A stretch of DNA of 64,000 bases from Tyto alba (GCF_018691265.1 NW_024881313.1:14191518-14255517); one strand, 5' to 3'. Positions 36,401 to 47,433 are shown, counted from the stretch's first letter. Numbers and translations are program-made. Notes: a model not told the origin generated them from the sequence alone.

Positions 36401-37939
36401 ATAGAGTCAGAGAAGATGAGGTTAAAGCTGTAGCATATTTAATTTTCAGCTTCTGGGTATCTCCTCGTAGGAAATACCCTCAAAGCCTTTGAATTCTTAA
36501 GAAATAGCAAGAGAGGAATGTTTCCCTCCAGAGAGTGTAGAAGCAGAAGAGATCTCTTGCAAGGTCATGCTTTTCAGAAGGGCCAGAGGGTATGACCTTC
36601 AAGCCTATGAAGTAAAACCACAAACTTTTCACTAGCATATATGAAAATCTATGGTGAGCCAGAAGCAGAAAAACACTGTCCTCCTACTGCAAGTGATAGA
36701 AAGGACTCAATCTCCTAAATGGAGGAACCCAGGAGTGCTCAGGATTGGCTCTGGAAGAACCTCTCGACCCAAAGGGTGATACCAGGTAAGCCTGTGGGAT
36801 CCACCACAGGGAATGCCTGTATGCAGCTGATGACAACTTCTAGTTGCTAAAGACCAAATAAATCTTAAATATAATCTTACCCCCTTCCCCAGACTTCAGA
36901 ATTCCATTGTAAAATGGAAAAAAATCATCTACAAAAATGTTCTTATAAGAGACCCAGCAATGCCTTTTATTTCCTCCAAAATTTAAAACACTCAAAGATA
37001 TCTGGGCAAGGAATGGAAAAGACATATGTCTATGAGTCTCCCAGAATCCCAGAAAGATTTAGCTGCCTTTGAATGCAATGTGACTAGAATGATGATAATA
37101 TTTTGTATATCAGTGTTTTGATTTAAAATGTTTGCAACTGAAATAAGCAATGCAATTTGTACTCTTTCCCCAAAATTTGTGTGGGCTTTTGTAAATTTTA
37201 GGTTGGAGGATTTACACTCCAGACACACAAACATTTAACAATATTATGTTTAGAGAGCACTGCATTCATTGAAATGGATCTGGAGAATGAGAGGAATATT
37301 TCCATTTGGATCCTGAAAGAGGACTGCAAACTCTGCTCTGGGGAGGGAAAAGAGCAGCACAGACTGAATGAAACCCTGAAAGAGCAACCATGACTGAAAA
37401 GATGGAGAACAAGAGGAAAACAGGGCTGTGAACAAGGCTTTCAGCAGATGGGTCTGGTGACATCAAAACAGGTTAAATGAGTGCTAAGGAAGTAGTGGAA
37501 GCTACAGATATTTGATGCTGGAGAGGTCATTGGCCCTAAGGTTAGAACTGATCAGATGGAGTAAAGGTGAAAGAAATCAAGGATTTGGAAAAGGAAAACC
37601 ACATTTTTTTTTTTCCTCTGGATACCATTCTGTAGCTTGAATTTGCTAAATACGTACATCTTAGGCATAATATGAAACTTATCAACCAACTGTTTGTGAA
37701 GAACTTAGAATGAGAAACACTATTATGTCAATAAAATATACACTTTGCATCTTCAAAAAGGTGATGTTATTTCTGGGTATGATTTTCAGATGTGTCTGAT
37801 CCCCAGCTAGTATTGCTCTCAGTCAAGTCTAAAGGAGTTTTGTTATAGAAGTTTGATATTTTTTGAAAATCACACCTAATAATCTCTCAGAAGTTATAAA
37901 GGAAGTTAATTAAATCTAGGGAAATGCAGTATCTGCAGT
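33431..37939. other. Intergenic, nothing recognised
   Basis: Four and a half kilobases without a recognisable gene, RNA or confident mobile element. A 112-codon plus-strand frame (34605-34943) has no recognisable domain. Scattered open frames at 35.9-36.3 kb occur on both strands. Confidence 0.5.
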
Positions 37940-38260
37940 ACAAATTGACAGGATTAGATATAAATGCTGTATGTGCAAATAGAGAGACACAAATGCTCAT
38001 TTGCAAACAGACCGAGACAGCCGTTACCAGGCGCTGGTGCTATTGAGCTGCTGTGGCAGATTTGGCATTCTAATCTCATTCTTGCTTCAAAGTCCAATTG
38101 TGCTTGCAATTGTTGTTCTGATTATTTAGCAGAGCACAAAAGTAATATTGTTCTCCATGTTGCTATGCCAAGAGATGTTTCTTATGCAGGAGATGATAAA
38201 CACAATTCCTTCTTTCTAAATACTGTCTTCTTCCCTTCTCTTTGTCTCCATCTGTAAGCC
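37940..38260. promoter_or_regulatory. Candidate conserved non-coding element 9 (POU/NFI)
   Basis: Two POU-type half octamers face each other: TGCAAAT at 37974-37980 and ATTTGCA at 37999-38005. They are followed by closely spaced NFI-like TGGCA (38054-38058) and TTGGCA (38062-38067), and a CAATTG near 38105. The 300 bases lack simple repeats and read like a classical vertebrate enhancer. Function is inferred. Confidence 0.42.
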
Positions 38261-39185
38261 AAAATGTATATTAAAAAGGTGTTTGTCCCCTAATTCCTCT
38301 AGTTTAAGTATCACGTATTGTGACAGACCTCCTGCCCTGCTTTGATTCCCATGCCAACATCGTGTTGTACACTGCACGAGCAGAAAATATGTGGCAGTCT
38401 CCTGTTGGGGATTTTTCCCGAGTGCCAGATTTCCTGAGCATGCAGAAGGAGCCTGGCCAGTGCCCATCTCGCTGCCCCCCTGTCTCCAGCGTGGGAGCAG
38501 GACGTGGAGAGGGGCCGAGGTATCCCAGCCACTGCTTGGGTGAGCTGCAGCATGCCGGAGCTATGGGGAAGCAGGAGCCCAGGTTTCTTTCCAGACCCTC
38601 TGGTCTCACCAGGTCTTCAAAACAAAGCCCCCTGCCTGCCCTTAAATAGATTGAGAATTTTGAAGATGAATGCAATTGCAGTCACCATAAGCTCTATTTC
38701 CCATGGAGGATGCACACAGGTCATAGCCACTGCCAAATTTCCAGTGTCTTCTGTGAGTAATACCAAAGTGTCAGAAGTCATATGAAAGAACAGATAACTA
38801 AAATATGTTGTGAATTCAGAGCGTGCAGAGAAAGAGTGGAGAGAGGTAGTAGCTAGCTGGCACTATTTTCATAATTATAAGTAAACAGGCTTTTAGCATC
38901 AGCAAAGCCCCAGTAATCTAATACTAGTAATCTAATCAAAGAGCTTGTGAAAACAGATTCTATATCCATATGATGATGTGATGACCCATAAAATGATGAT
39001 GGATGTTCCTAGCTGGCACTGGTAGCTAGGAGAGAAAAACAGGTTTATTGTATGTGTTATCTGAAAATGTAAAGTCCATAGTTATATGCTGATCTGACCA
39101 CAGAACTTTGGAGTTAGAGTTGTTAGGTCTGCAGATGGGTTGGATGGAGATATATAAACTGGGAAATAAAAAGGCATTATAAAAC
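38261..39185. other. Intergenic, GC-rich patch then AT-rich
   Basis: Bases 38310-38650 are GC-rich and open in several frames on both strands without recognisable products. The rest is AT-leaning and includes the duplicated homeodomain motif at 38912-38936. Confidence 0.5.
38912..38936 (+). repeat. Duplicated AGTAATCTAAT motif
   Basis: The 11-base word AGTAATCTAAT occurs twice (38912-38922 and 38926-38936) with a 3-base spacer. Each copy contains a TAATCT core close to the TAATCC site of OTX/PITX/GSC-type homeodomains. Confidence 0.8.
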
Positions 39186-39405
39186 ATAGACTAGACTAGA
39201 CTGTACTATTTTAGTTGGAAGGGGCCTACAATGATCATCTAGTCCAACTACTTGACCACTTCAAGGTTGACCAAAAGCTAAAGGATGTTATTAAGGGCAT
39301 TGTCCAAATGACTCTTCAACACTGACAGGCTTGGGGCATGAACCACCTCTCTAGGAAGCCTGTTCCAGTGTTTGATCACTTACTTCTCAAATCTTTTAAA
39401 ACATT
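39186..39405 (-). mobile_element. CR1 LINE 3' fragment (antisense)
   Basis: 'TTTAGTTGGAAGGGGCCTAC', 'ATGATCATCTAGTCCAAC', and 'AAGCCTGTTCCAGTGTTTGA' are reverse-complement hallmarks of the avian CR1 3' end. The element points left, with its 3' end near 39186. It sits 365 bases upstream of the solo LTR and is diverged. Confidence 0.9.
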
Positions 39406-39940
39406 ATTGTTGAAGGCCTATGCTAACAGAAACAACCCCTCTCCCATCTATTTTCCCAGCAACAGACAAAATCAGAAAAAAAATCTGCACTCATAGCCAG
39501 CAGAAATCAACCCTGCCTAGAACATGAGAGGCAAGTCAAGACCAGCAGAATAAAGGACCAGCATCTCAGACTTTATCATCTTTCACTGCAAAGATAGGAC
39601 ACCTTTAGACCAGGTCTTTTGCAAAATAAATGCATTCTAATATGAAACATTAAATCTAGATTTGATATTACCAAGACACATTTTGTATACACTTCTGTCC
39701 ATACAGATTTCAAAAAATGAAATAACATATCAAAACAATAATGAAAAATAAGTTATTGAATTAACAGACTGTATTGGGTTTGTGTGGTAAGGTTTTGGTA
39801 ATGGTGGGGGTGGCTTCTGTGAGAAGCTTCCAGAAGCTTCCCCTATGTCTGACAGAGCCAATGCAGCCAGCTCCAAGGTGGACCTGGCCCTGGCCAAGGC
39901 TGAGCCCATCAGCGACAGTGGTAGCACCTCTGGGATAATG

Positions 39941-39947
39941 TATTTAA
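39941..39947 (+). promoter_or_regulatory. TATA-like box of the solo LTR
   Basis: TATTTAA follows the U3-like part and is followed by a purine-rich stretch. Transcription would be expected to start about 25-30 bases downstream if the LTR is active. Activity unknown. Confidence 0.5.
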
Positions 39948-40079
39948 GAAGGGGAAAAAGAAAACCGTGCTACTGCAGCTGAGGAGAGGAGTGGGAATAC
40001 GTGAGAGCAACAGCTCTGCAGACACCAAGGCCAGTGAAGAAGGAGGGGGAGCATGTGCTCCAGACAGGGGAGCAGAGAT

Positions 40080-40490
40080 TCCCCTGCAGCCCGTGGTGAT
40101 GGCTGCGGTGAGGCAGGCTGTGCCCCTGCAGCCCAGGGGGGTTAATGGTGGAGCAGATACCCACCTGCAGCCCGGGGAGGACCCCACGCCAGAGCAGCTG
40201 GATGTCCGAAGGAGGTTGTGACCCCGTGGGAAGCCCACACTGCAGTAGGCTCCTGGAAGGACCTGTGGCCCCGTGGAGAGAGGAGCCCACGCTGGAGCAG
40301 GTTTTCTGGCAGGACTTGTGACCCCAGGGGGGACCCACACTGGAGCAGCCTGTTCCTGAAGGACTGCACTCCACGGAAGGGACCCACGCTGGAGCAGTTT
40401 GTGAAGTACTGCAGCCCGTGGGATCAAATCATGTGGAGGACTGTCTCCCATGGAAGCGACCCCATGCTGGAGCAGGGGAAGAGTGTGGGG
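40080..40490 (+). repeat. Imperfect tandem units inside the LTR
   Basis: The phrase 'CCCACGCTGGAGCAG' and close variants recur about every 40-60 bases (for example near 40289, 40331, 40383 and 40463), alternating with 'CTGCAGCCCGTGG' variants. This internal array is characteristic of this LTR type. Confidence 0.75.
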
Positions 40491-40685
40491 AGTCCTTCCC
40501 CTAAGGTGGAAGGAACAACAGAGGCAATGTGTGATGAACTGACCTCAACCCCCATTCCCCATCCTCCTGTGCTGCTGTGGGGGAGGAGGTAGAGAAAATC
40601 AGGAGTAAATCAGAGAAGAAAGGAGGGGTGGGAGTAAGGTGTTTTTAAGATTTATTTCTCATTATCCTACTCTGATTTGATTGGT

Positions 40686-40691
40686 AATAAA
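40686..40691 (+). terminator. Polyadenylation signal of the solo LTR
   Basis: AATAAA lies near the 3' end of the LTR, followed within 40 bases by a T/G-containing stretch, as in retroviral R/U5 boundaries. It could truncate any read-through transcript running left to right. Confidence 0.6.
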
Positions 40692-40876
40692 TTAAACTAA
40701 TTTCCCCAATTCAAGTCTGTTTTACCTGTGACAGTAATTGGTGAGTGATGTCTCCTTGTCCTTATCTCGACCCACAAACATTTTGTTATATTTTCTCTCC
40801 CCCATCCAGCTGAGGAAAGGAATGATGGAGCAGCTTTGGTGGGCACCTGCTGTCCACCCAGGGTCAACCCATCACA

Positions 40877-42497
40877 CAGGCTTACCTCGAAGTCAGCTGG
40901 CATACAGATTAAGGAAGCATGGACTTCATCTATATGAAATATATAAGGAGGAACTGCAGGTCTTGCTTCTTTTAAGTATGGAGTACATATTTAGAAGTAC
41001 CGAATATTTCAGTGTTTGTGTTAAATCCTCTTCACTTCTATTTTTCATAGCCACATTTTTTCTATTTGCTCAAAAAAAAAAAAAAAAAAAAAGAAACTTT
41101 AAGTTTAGGAAGAAATCCCTGCTATCCAGCACCATGCAATTAGCATAAATGAATAGGAAATGAGTTCCTGCTGCTCCGGACTATTGTTAATCCATATTGA
41201 TGGGGTAGAAAACATGACATCAACTGTAAAAATCCAAGAACATTCCTTAAAATATTCAAATGATGTGCCTGGCTCTGTATTCACTCTGCATCTCAAATTC
41301 TCATTGACTTTGTGGGTGCCTGGAATGCAGGAGGAATGCAGGATTAGGTACACAGCTACGTGTGATATGCTTACCTTGACAGCAAAAACAGTTTTCGATT
41401 CTGTCTGAAATTCTCTGAGACAAATATTCAGGTCAAAGGAACTGTACAAAAAATACACACAAATTTTGTACAGCTGCTATTTGTTCTGGGCCAGATGCCA
41501 CCATGAGCTGGATGGGGCTCTGTTTAGCTGCTGCTGAAGCGGTGTGTGCATGCTGCACCATGCAGTGCTAGAGGAACATGGAGCTAACCACCCTTTGAGC
41601 TCCCTCACTAGACCCACACCTTCTTGCTCTTTTTTACAACCTTTTACAACCTTTATGCAAATTGGTAGCATTACAAACTTGTCTTTATTTGATGGCTGGT
41701 AAGGGTGGGACAAAAATATCATCAACCTGATGATGGTTGAGACACTGAGCAATTCTGTATCTTCTGGGAAGTTTTCAAGAATTAGCACTGAGGAAGTGCC
41801 CTGGGAATTGCTGAACAAAAAAGACTCATGGTCCATCTCAAGTGGTGTATAATAAAGCAGACCTGAGGCTGATCTTAAATGCAGCCAAAGCCAAAATTAG
41901 CCACTATAGCACTAGAGATAGAAGCAGTGTAAGAAGTTACAATCATACTCACTTTCACTATCCCTCATCTTTTTTCATCCTCTTCTGTGCAGAGAGAAGC
42001 TCCCCCCTTCAATCCAACAAATTATATCTGTGTATCTTTGAGCCCATTAAAAAATGCACATAGAAATACCATAATCCCTAATAAGATGTACCTTTGAGTT
42101 CAAATCTGTCTGAGAGAATATCTGAGTATCCCTAGAGTCTCCAAAGAAATATATCTGTCTACCTAATGTCAGCCTGCCATGGCATGGGCTGGCACAAAGG
42201 CTGTCTCTCAGAGCCCATTTACTTAAATCGTGGTTCACAAATTGTTGACCTTCTCGACTTTAATGACATCTTCTGGACCATCATTATTGATAGGGGAAGT
42301 GTGTGAGCCATTTCTCACTCAACAAATAAAGGTTCAAAAGTTTTGAGCACAAGCTAGCCCTTTACTTTTCAGACCAATCTTTCTACCCCAAAAAGTCAAA
42401 GCCATTAGTCCATTTTAGGATTTGCAGGCTCTGAAATGTCATTCTAAAAGGAACATCTATTTTTGAGTTATTGGAGTGCAAAAGCTGCCTTATAACG
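40877..42497. other. Intergenic, poly-A tract, nothing else recognised
   Basis: Contains a 21-base A run (41072-41092). Short open frames on both strands (41.1-41.8 kb) match nothing I know. Confidence 0.5.
41072..41092. repeat. Poly-A tract
   Basis: Twenty-one consecutive A bases, followed by GAAAC. No adjacent retroposed gene sequence is recognisable. Confidence 0.9.
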
Positions 42498-42700
42498 GTA
42501 TCACAGTACCATTGATAATAGCCTTGGCAAAGACCTTTCAGGTCATCTAGTCCAAACCCCAGTAAGGAAGAGTTATACTAACCTTTTGTATAAGCCTTGT
42601 TTTGAACACCTCAAAACTGATGCAACTCCATGACAGAAGAGTTTGTTCCAGCACTGATTTCCTCCTCCTGTAATCCCCTAAACCTGACTTTTCCGATCTT
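42498..42700 (-). mobile_element. CR1 LINE 3' fragment (antisense)
   Basis: 'GACCTTTCAGGTCATCTAG', 'TCCAAACCCCAGTAAG' and 'AAGAGTTTGTTCCAGCACTG' are antisense hallmarks of an avian CR1 3' end. It has the same orientation as the CR1 at 39.2 kb but is a separate, more diverged insertion. Confidence 0.85.
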
Positions 42701-42740
42701 TAGAGTTACACCTCCAGTCTCTTTTTATTATCTTCAGCAG

Positions 42741-43419
42741 CACAAAATGTTTCTTTTCTGAATTCTTGTCAAATTTTACCTTGGATGAGTGACAGGTTTA
42801 GTTTGGATGGGCAGCTGGTGAACTGATGGCTTCCTCAACCTTTATAGAGCTGTTTTCACTCTCTTATCATTTTGCCAGGCTTAAACTATTTGAGCTGACA
42901 CTTTTCTGACTCTATGTGATTTCTTTGAGGGTACAAAACTTAAGCTGAAGGATCCAACAGTTTCCAAAACCAACAATAGGAAGAAACATGTTAAGATAGT
43001 TGGGTGGCATTTTTTGGCAGAGAGATCTTAAAATACAGGAGGGACTGCTTTCTGTGGAAAAATATGCTTTTTTAGATCAGCACAGAAACCTGCTCATCAT
43101 TGGGTTCTGAAAAATCTGCAAAGAGAAAGGAGTAGGTTGGGACAGGCAATTTGTCAAATCAATATAGACCACCTAAAAAACTGTCAGTCTTTGGGCAATA
43201 AGACCTGATCGGGAAATGCATCAGAGTGTTAAGTCACTTGGCTCCAGGAAAAACTGAGCTTGGTGGTTCTCATTAACTTTGTTGGGATACCAGACTAAGT
43301 CTCAAATAACTTTGCTGCAGAATGGCAAAAAGAAAATATCAAAGCATTTCAAGGACAAAATTAAAAACTTTAACTAGAAATCTTAATTTTTAATGGATGG
43401 GTTTTTTTGTGTAGCCTAG
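42741..43419. other. Intergenic, nothing recognised
   Basis: Mixed-composition sequence with no gene or repeat that I can identify. Confidence 0.5.
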
Positions 43420-43540
43420 TGAATAAAGCGTAACAATTGCAAATCCTCATTGGATTATACTTTTAGAACAATTATTTATCTTGCTGCAATCACCACATTT
43501 ACCAATCAACTAATTCATACTGAATTCCAGCTTAAATCTC
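43420..43540. promoter_or_regulatory. Candidate conserved non-coding element 10
   Basis: This AT-rich block has AACAATTGCAAAT, GGATTATA, AACAATTATTTATC, and CAATCAACTAATTC words, i.e. overlapping SOX-, POU- and homeodomain-type cores within about 100 bases. Inference only. Confidence 0.33.
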
Positions 43541-43779
43541 AGAAGAAACAGTTTTCTCATGATATTTCAGTGTTTCTTCTTCTTCTGCATCAACCATGAA
43601 GTGGAGAGACACCAAGTTTAAGCCTGCTGAAGAATAGGAAGGAGAGGTTGGAGGGCCTCCAAGCAATGGGATTCAGAGCTGTCCACACCCAGAGGACAGA
43701 GAGGCCTCCAGAGGTGGGGTCACCTCCCAGTCCTCACCTGCCAGACCCTGTGCCCTGCTTCCCCCCATCCTCCCCGGGT

Positions 43780-44110
43780 GCCCTCTCCTGCAGCCCCCAT
43801 GGAGGCAGGCAGGCGGAGGCAGGCGGGCGCCATTGATTTCCATCCACCTATTTCCTAGTTGCTACGACAACCCACCAGAAAGTACATCAATAGCTGTATC
43901 ATCAAACCTCACAGACCCAGTGTCAGGAGGTGTCTGTCATATGAGCTTTCAGCCCAGGCCATGTGTGCCGGTAATGCTCCCCCGCTCCCTCCACGGCAGG
44001 GCAATGACACACAGGCAGATCATCCCGCTCAAAGCCACAGCATGTTAGCATATGGGAGATGCAGTAGCTGCTAACATTAAAATGCCTTCATGAGGTTTTG
44101 TTTTCTACCC
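43780..44110. promoter_or_regulatory. Candidate conserved non-coding element 11 with X-box
   Basis: A GC-rich shoulder (43.65-43.83 kb) passes into a repeat-free block with an RFX X-box-like inverted motif GTTGCTACGACAAC (43858-43871). It continues through TCAATAGCTGTATCATCAAA and ends in TGCTAACATTAAAATGCC. Overlapping plus-strand open frames (43833-44074) do not match a known protein. Confidence 0.38.
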
Positions 44111-45959
44111 TCCCTATCCAAAATTGGCATGAAGTCTGTGTAAAATGAGTCCTTATTCCATGTAATTCCTCGCTCCTTCCCTGGGCTAGCATATCCTTTC
44201 ATCCTCAGTGTTACCATCAGTGTCATTCCTTTTTTCAAAATACATATGAAATTGAATTATTTTTTCAAACTCCTACCAAGTTTCTGTCTAAATGAGGTAT
44301 CTTTATTAGACATTGTATTCCCTGCTTTGTGTGCTTGGCTGTGTTTAGGAAGTGAAAGCAGAGCCTACCTCTATTTCTCAGTATAATAAAAGATCAAAGC
44401 ACCACAGCATCTGTGTCACGTAGAGTGTTTTCCCCCGGTATATGTTATTAATTTTGTTCTTCTTAGCAAAGCTGTGTCATTTTGACTCATGAGAGGAAGG
44501 GGTAGATTCTCCCTCCATGCAAGTAGGTGGCAACACTGCTGTTGGTATACTAGACAATGGGTGAGTTTATCCCACCCAACCTCTGGGAAAAGCTGGAAAA
44601 AGCTGGAGAAATGAAAGCCTCTTTAGTCTTTGTTGGAAATCAGCTCCTAATTTTATGCCCTCAGCAGTATTTCTGAGGGTAGATGATTGCTTTGAAAGGC
44701 CCTTGTGGTGTTTCTTCAGCCATTCAAAAGCAATGTATTAGTTTTAAGTTGGGGCATTCTACCACCTTCTTGCCCGCCAGACTGCCTGGATTTCTCCCTT
44801 ATTGTGACTTGTACACTGGAAACATTTCTTCTTTCATTAGTTCAAAAGTAGAAGTTACCAAAGCTGTATAAATAATTCATGAGCAAGCATGCCTGCCATG
44901 TGTGGGAATAAATTGTATGTGTGTGAGAGGAAGAGTTCAGGGGGTACAAAAATTGGAACAAACGAGTGCAAAAGACACTAAAACCAGGCTGGATTTGTGG
45001 CTAATTTCTACCAGGCCAATAAAATGTGAGGGAGAAAAAGCAGGGGAAATGGGCTTGAAGAGACGACCTAACCTGGAAGCAATTTGGGGCCAGGACAGCA
45101 TGTTACATGTGTGTACACCATCTGAGTACATGCTCTGTGTAGAGAGGGAGTGCAAACTGTTGTCTATATATATACTATACTCATATTCACTACTAATGAA
45201 AACCAGTAAGTAGTACCTCTTACCTCCCGGACAGTGAAGGGAATTATGCAAGAGTGAGATATGAAAATTGGTGGTGGAACATGTCCTCATTTCAATAAAA
45301 ATTAAAAAAAAAAATAAAACCAAAAGAATAAATATAGAAGCTACTTTGAGTAAAAATAAAAAATAAAAATAATTTTAAAAAGCTACTTTGATTTGGATAC
45401 ATTTTAGCTGACCTAAGGGAAAATGGAATTCTGTCTTGAGCAGGAGCAGAATGCCAAGGGGTCCAAGCTGAGAAGGAAAGGTGAAGTTCATGGGTTTAAT
45501 CTCAGCCTGCCAGGGAGAAGAGTTTTGCTTAACACCTGCCTGGGTTCCTGCTATAGTCAGTGGAGATAAATGGGATAAAGCATGCCAGACAGACACCCAT
45601 TTATTTTCACTGACTATTGCCATCGCTTAGACAACTCTCTTCAACTATATGTGACTTCTGGTTACTTCCAGATGGCTAAAATTAAACCCGTTAGATCCTG
45701 TTCTGGGTATCTGAAAGCAAAAGTCAAGCAGGGAGGCACTGAGGCATCCCTCACCTATTTTAGGAGTTAAGAAGCTCCTGGAAGTGGGCCTTTTGGCTCA
45801 CAGGCTTTGCTTTAAGCAACTCTATCCTGGCTAACTCTTGTTTCAAGCAAGGCTGCTGGTCAGGAGGTCAGGAAGAATAGATAAGGCAAAGCAAATGCTG
45901 AAGATTTGGCCCACAGAGTTTTAAAATATATAGAGAAATCTTAAAAAGTATGTGGACTC
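44111..45959. other. Intergenic, A-rich tract, nothing else recognised
   Basis: No gene is supported. The stretch contains an A-rich tract flanked by a duplicated 12-mer (45338-45391) and a weak CTCF-like word (44520-44534). Short open frames at 44.9-45.3 kb on both strands are not recognisable. Confidence 0.5.
45300..45391. repeat. A-rich tract with flanking 12-bp direct repeat
   Basis: A/T-only runs (45303-45330 and 45351-45380) are present. The second is bracketed by perfect copies of AAGCTACTTTGA at 45338-45349 and 45380-45391. The bracketing could be a target-site duplication around a small A-rich insertion, or a slippage duplication. Confidence 0.8.
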
Positions 45960-46400
45960 GAGTGCGAAGGCATGTGCAATCCAGTGCCAAGATAAGCTTA
46001 GCATTTTCCTGTTATCAGTATGCACATCACCTTTGACATTGCTTGACAAAAACATGTTTTATAAAACAGGCACGTTCCTTCTCCACAGCTCATAGAGATA
46101 CAGCAACTGAAATCATATTTTATGAATGGAAAATGAAATTAGCCTGAAATTACAGTGATAAATGTAGCCTTAGAAAACCTTAATTCACTTCAGTTGAGTG
46201 ATTAACTTCTGCCACTCCACAGTGCTCAGTTATTGCAAAGTCATTTGGTGACATTAAACAATTAAACTTTAGACCTGGGAATAATTTTGCAAATCTTTAT
46301 AGAACCATAAAGTTCATTATTGTTTTACATGCTTGCGACGAAATATGGTGTGTAACTCCAGCTGTTTACTCTAGCATACAGCCAGCCTCTGGATAGAAAA
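45960..46400. promoter_or_regulatory. Candidate conserved non-coding element 12
   Basis: Repeat-free AT-leaning block with LEF/TCF-like CTTTGACATTG (near 46031), TTTTATGAATGGAAAATG and multiple ATTA/TTAAAC words. Texture resembles a deeply conserved element. No direct test possible here. Confidence 0.3.
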
Positions 46401-46949
46401 TGATAAGCTCTGGGCAAACTACCAACTCTCCATCAGTCCAGCTCTCCTGAATGGCTATTCTCTGCGGGGCAGAGAGTTTCTTTGTTTCTCATAGTGAAAA
46501 GTTCCTGGAAAATAGTTTTTACTGTAATAGTCTGACCAGAATGATAACTGTGGGCAACAGTGGTCCGAAACAATCCCGGGGGCGACGGGGCTCTGCTAGG
46601 GCCAGCTCTGCGGCTGGCCAGCACCAGTGAGCTGGGTGGTGTTTCAGAGGCTGCAATTCATCTCACCTAGCACTCAAAGCACTGGAAACGCAGGCGCTTT
46701 AACTTTGCTTTGCAATATTCAGCCTGGTGCCTTTCTTTGTATCATTATTCCACCACAACAGGAACGTTTTCATTGTAAATAGGCCTATTTCTGAGGAAGA
46801 AAACTGGGGCCCTTTAGGAGGAAAATTGTTGTTTTACTGAAAACACATGTGAAATGTCATGATTTCTCATTTTTTCACCACCAAATTACCATTTTGTGTG
46901 ACACGCAACAAAACCAGAACATATGTATGGGTGTGAAAACGGGTAATAA

Positions 46950-47180
46950 CACAGCAGAAAAAATGTAGTGAATGATCTCAGCGATTTTTCAAGACCCTGC
47001 TCTTTTTAACAGAGTAGCTCTAATACACATTAAACTAATAAGCAATATGTATTTGATTTCCGTAACCTCCTTGTTGACAGTAAAGGCAGCTAATTAGTGT
47101 AATTGATATTTGTATTTTCTTCTCTGCTGTTTTCTTGTGTAATTTTGGAGAGAGGCTGTTCATGTTTGCTATCCAAGCAC
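46950..47180. promoter_or_regulatory. Candidate conserved non-coding element 13 (TALE plus homeodomain)
   Basis: TGACAG, the MEIS/TGIF core (47075-47080), is followed ten bases later by the palindromic homeodomain site CTAATTAG (47090-47097) and then TAATTG (47100-47105). Close TALE-homeodomain pairing is typical of DLX/HOX-responsive enhancers. No repeat is seen in the block. Confidence 0.42.
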
Positions 47181-47416
47181 TGGGCATAGGCAGCAACAAT
47201 GCCAGTGGCACAAGGATTTTTTAGGGATGGGAACAGACCCTGGGAGGTTTTGGTGAGCCTGGGAAGCCCCAGCCTGTCGCAATAGCAAATCTCCTAGGGT
47301 CTACACCCGGCCACCATCCTCACCTGGACCTTCTTCGTTCCCGGGGCCACCATCCAGGTTCTACAGCTTGGAAACTAATTTTTGAAGCCTGGAAAAACTA
47401 ATTTCCAAGCAGAAGC

Positions 47417-47433
47417 TTTTTTTTTTTTTTTTT
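47417..47433. repeat. Poly-T tract
   Basis: Seventeen consecutive T bases. Confidence 0.9.

Larger units (their letters stand above)
39770..40876 (+). mobile_element. Solo LTR of an avian endogenous retrovirus
   Basis: A roughly 1.1-kb unit begins TGTATTGGGTTTGTGTGG and ends GGGTCAACCCATCACA. I recognise the ends and interior as an LTR type common in neoavian genomes. Inside are a TATA-like TATTTAA (39941-39947), a GC-rich middle of imperfect tandem units, and a poly(A) signal AATAAA (40686-40691), in the order U3-R-U5 for the plus strand. Flanks CAGAC and CAGGC (5 bases, one mismatch; 6 bases if the end is moved by one) look like a decayed target-site duplication. No internal gag/pol/env region or second LTR is present, so it arose by LTR-LTR recombination. 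Long minus-strand open frames here are by-products of the GC-rich repeats. Confidence 0.9.

Noticed and set aside
39909..40451. 180-codon minus-strand open frame and overlapping frames
   Set aside because: Entirely inside the solo LTR. The frames come from its GC-rich tandem units, on the strand opposite to LTR transcription.
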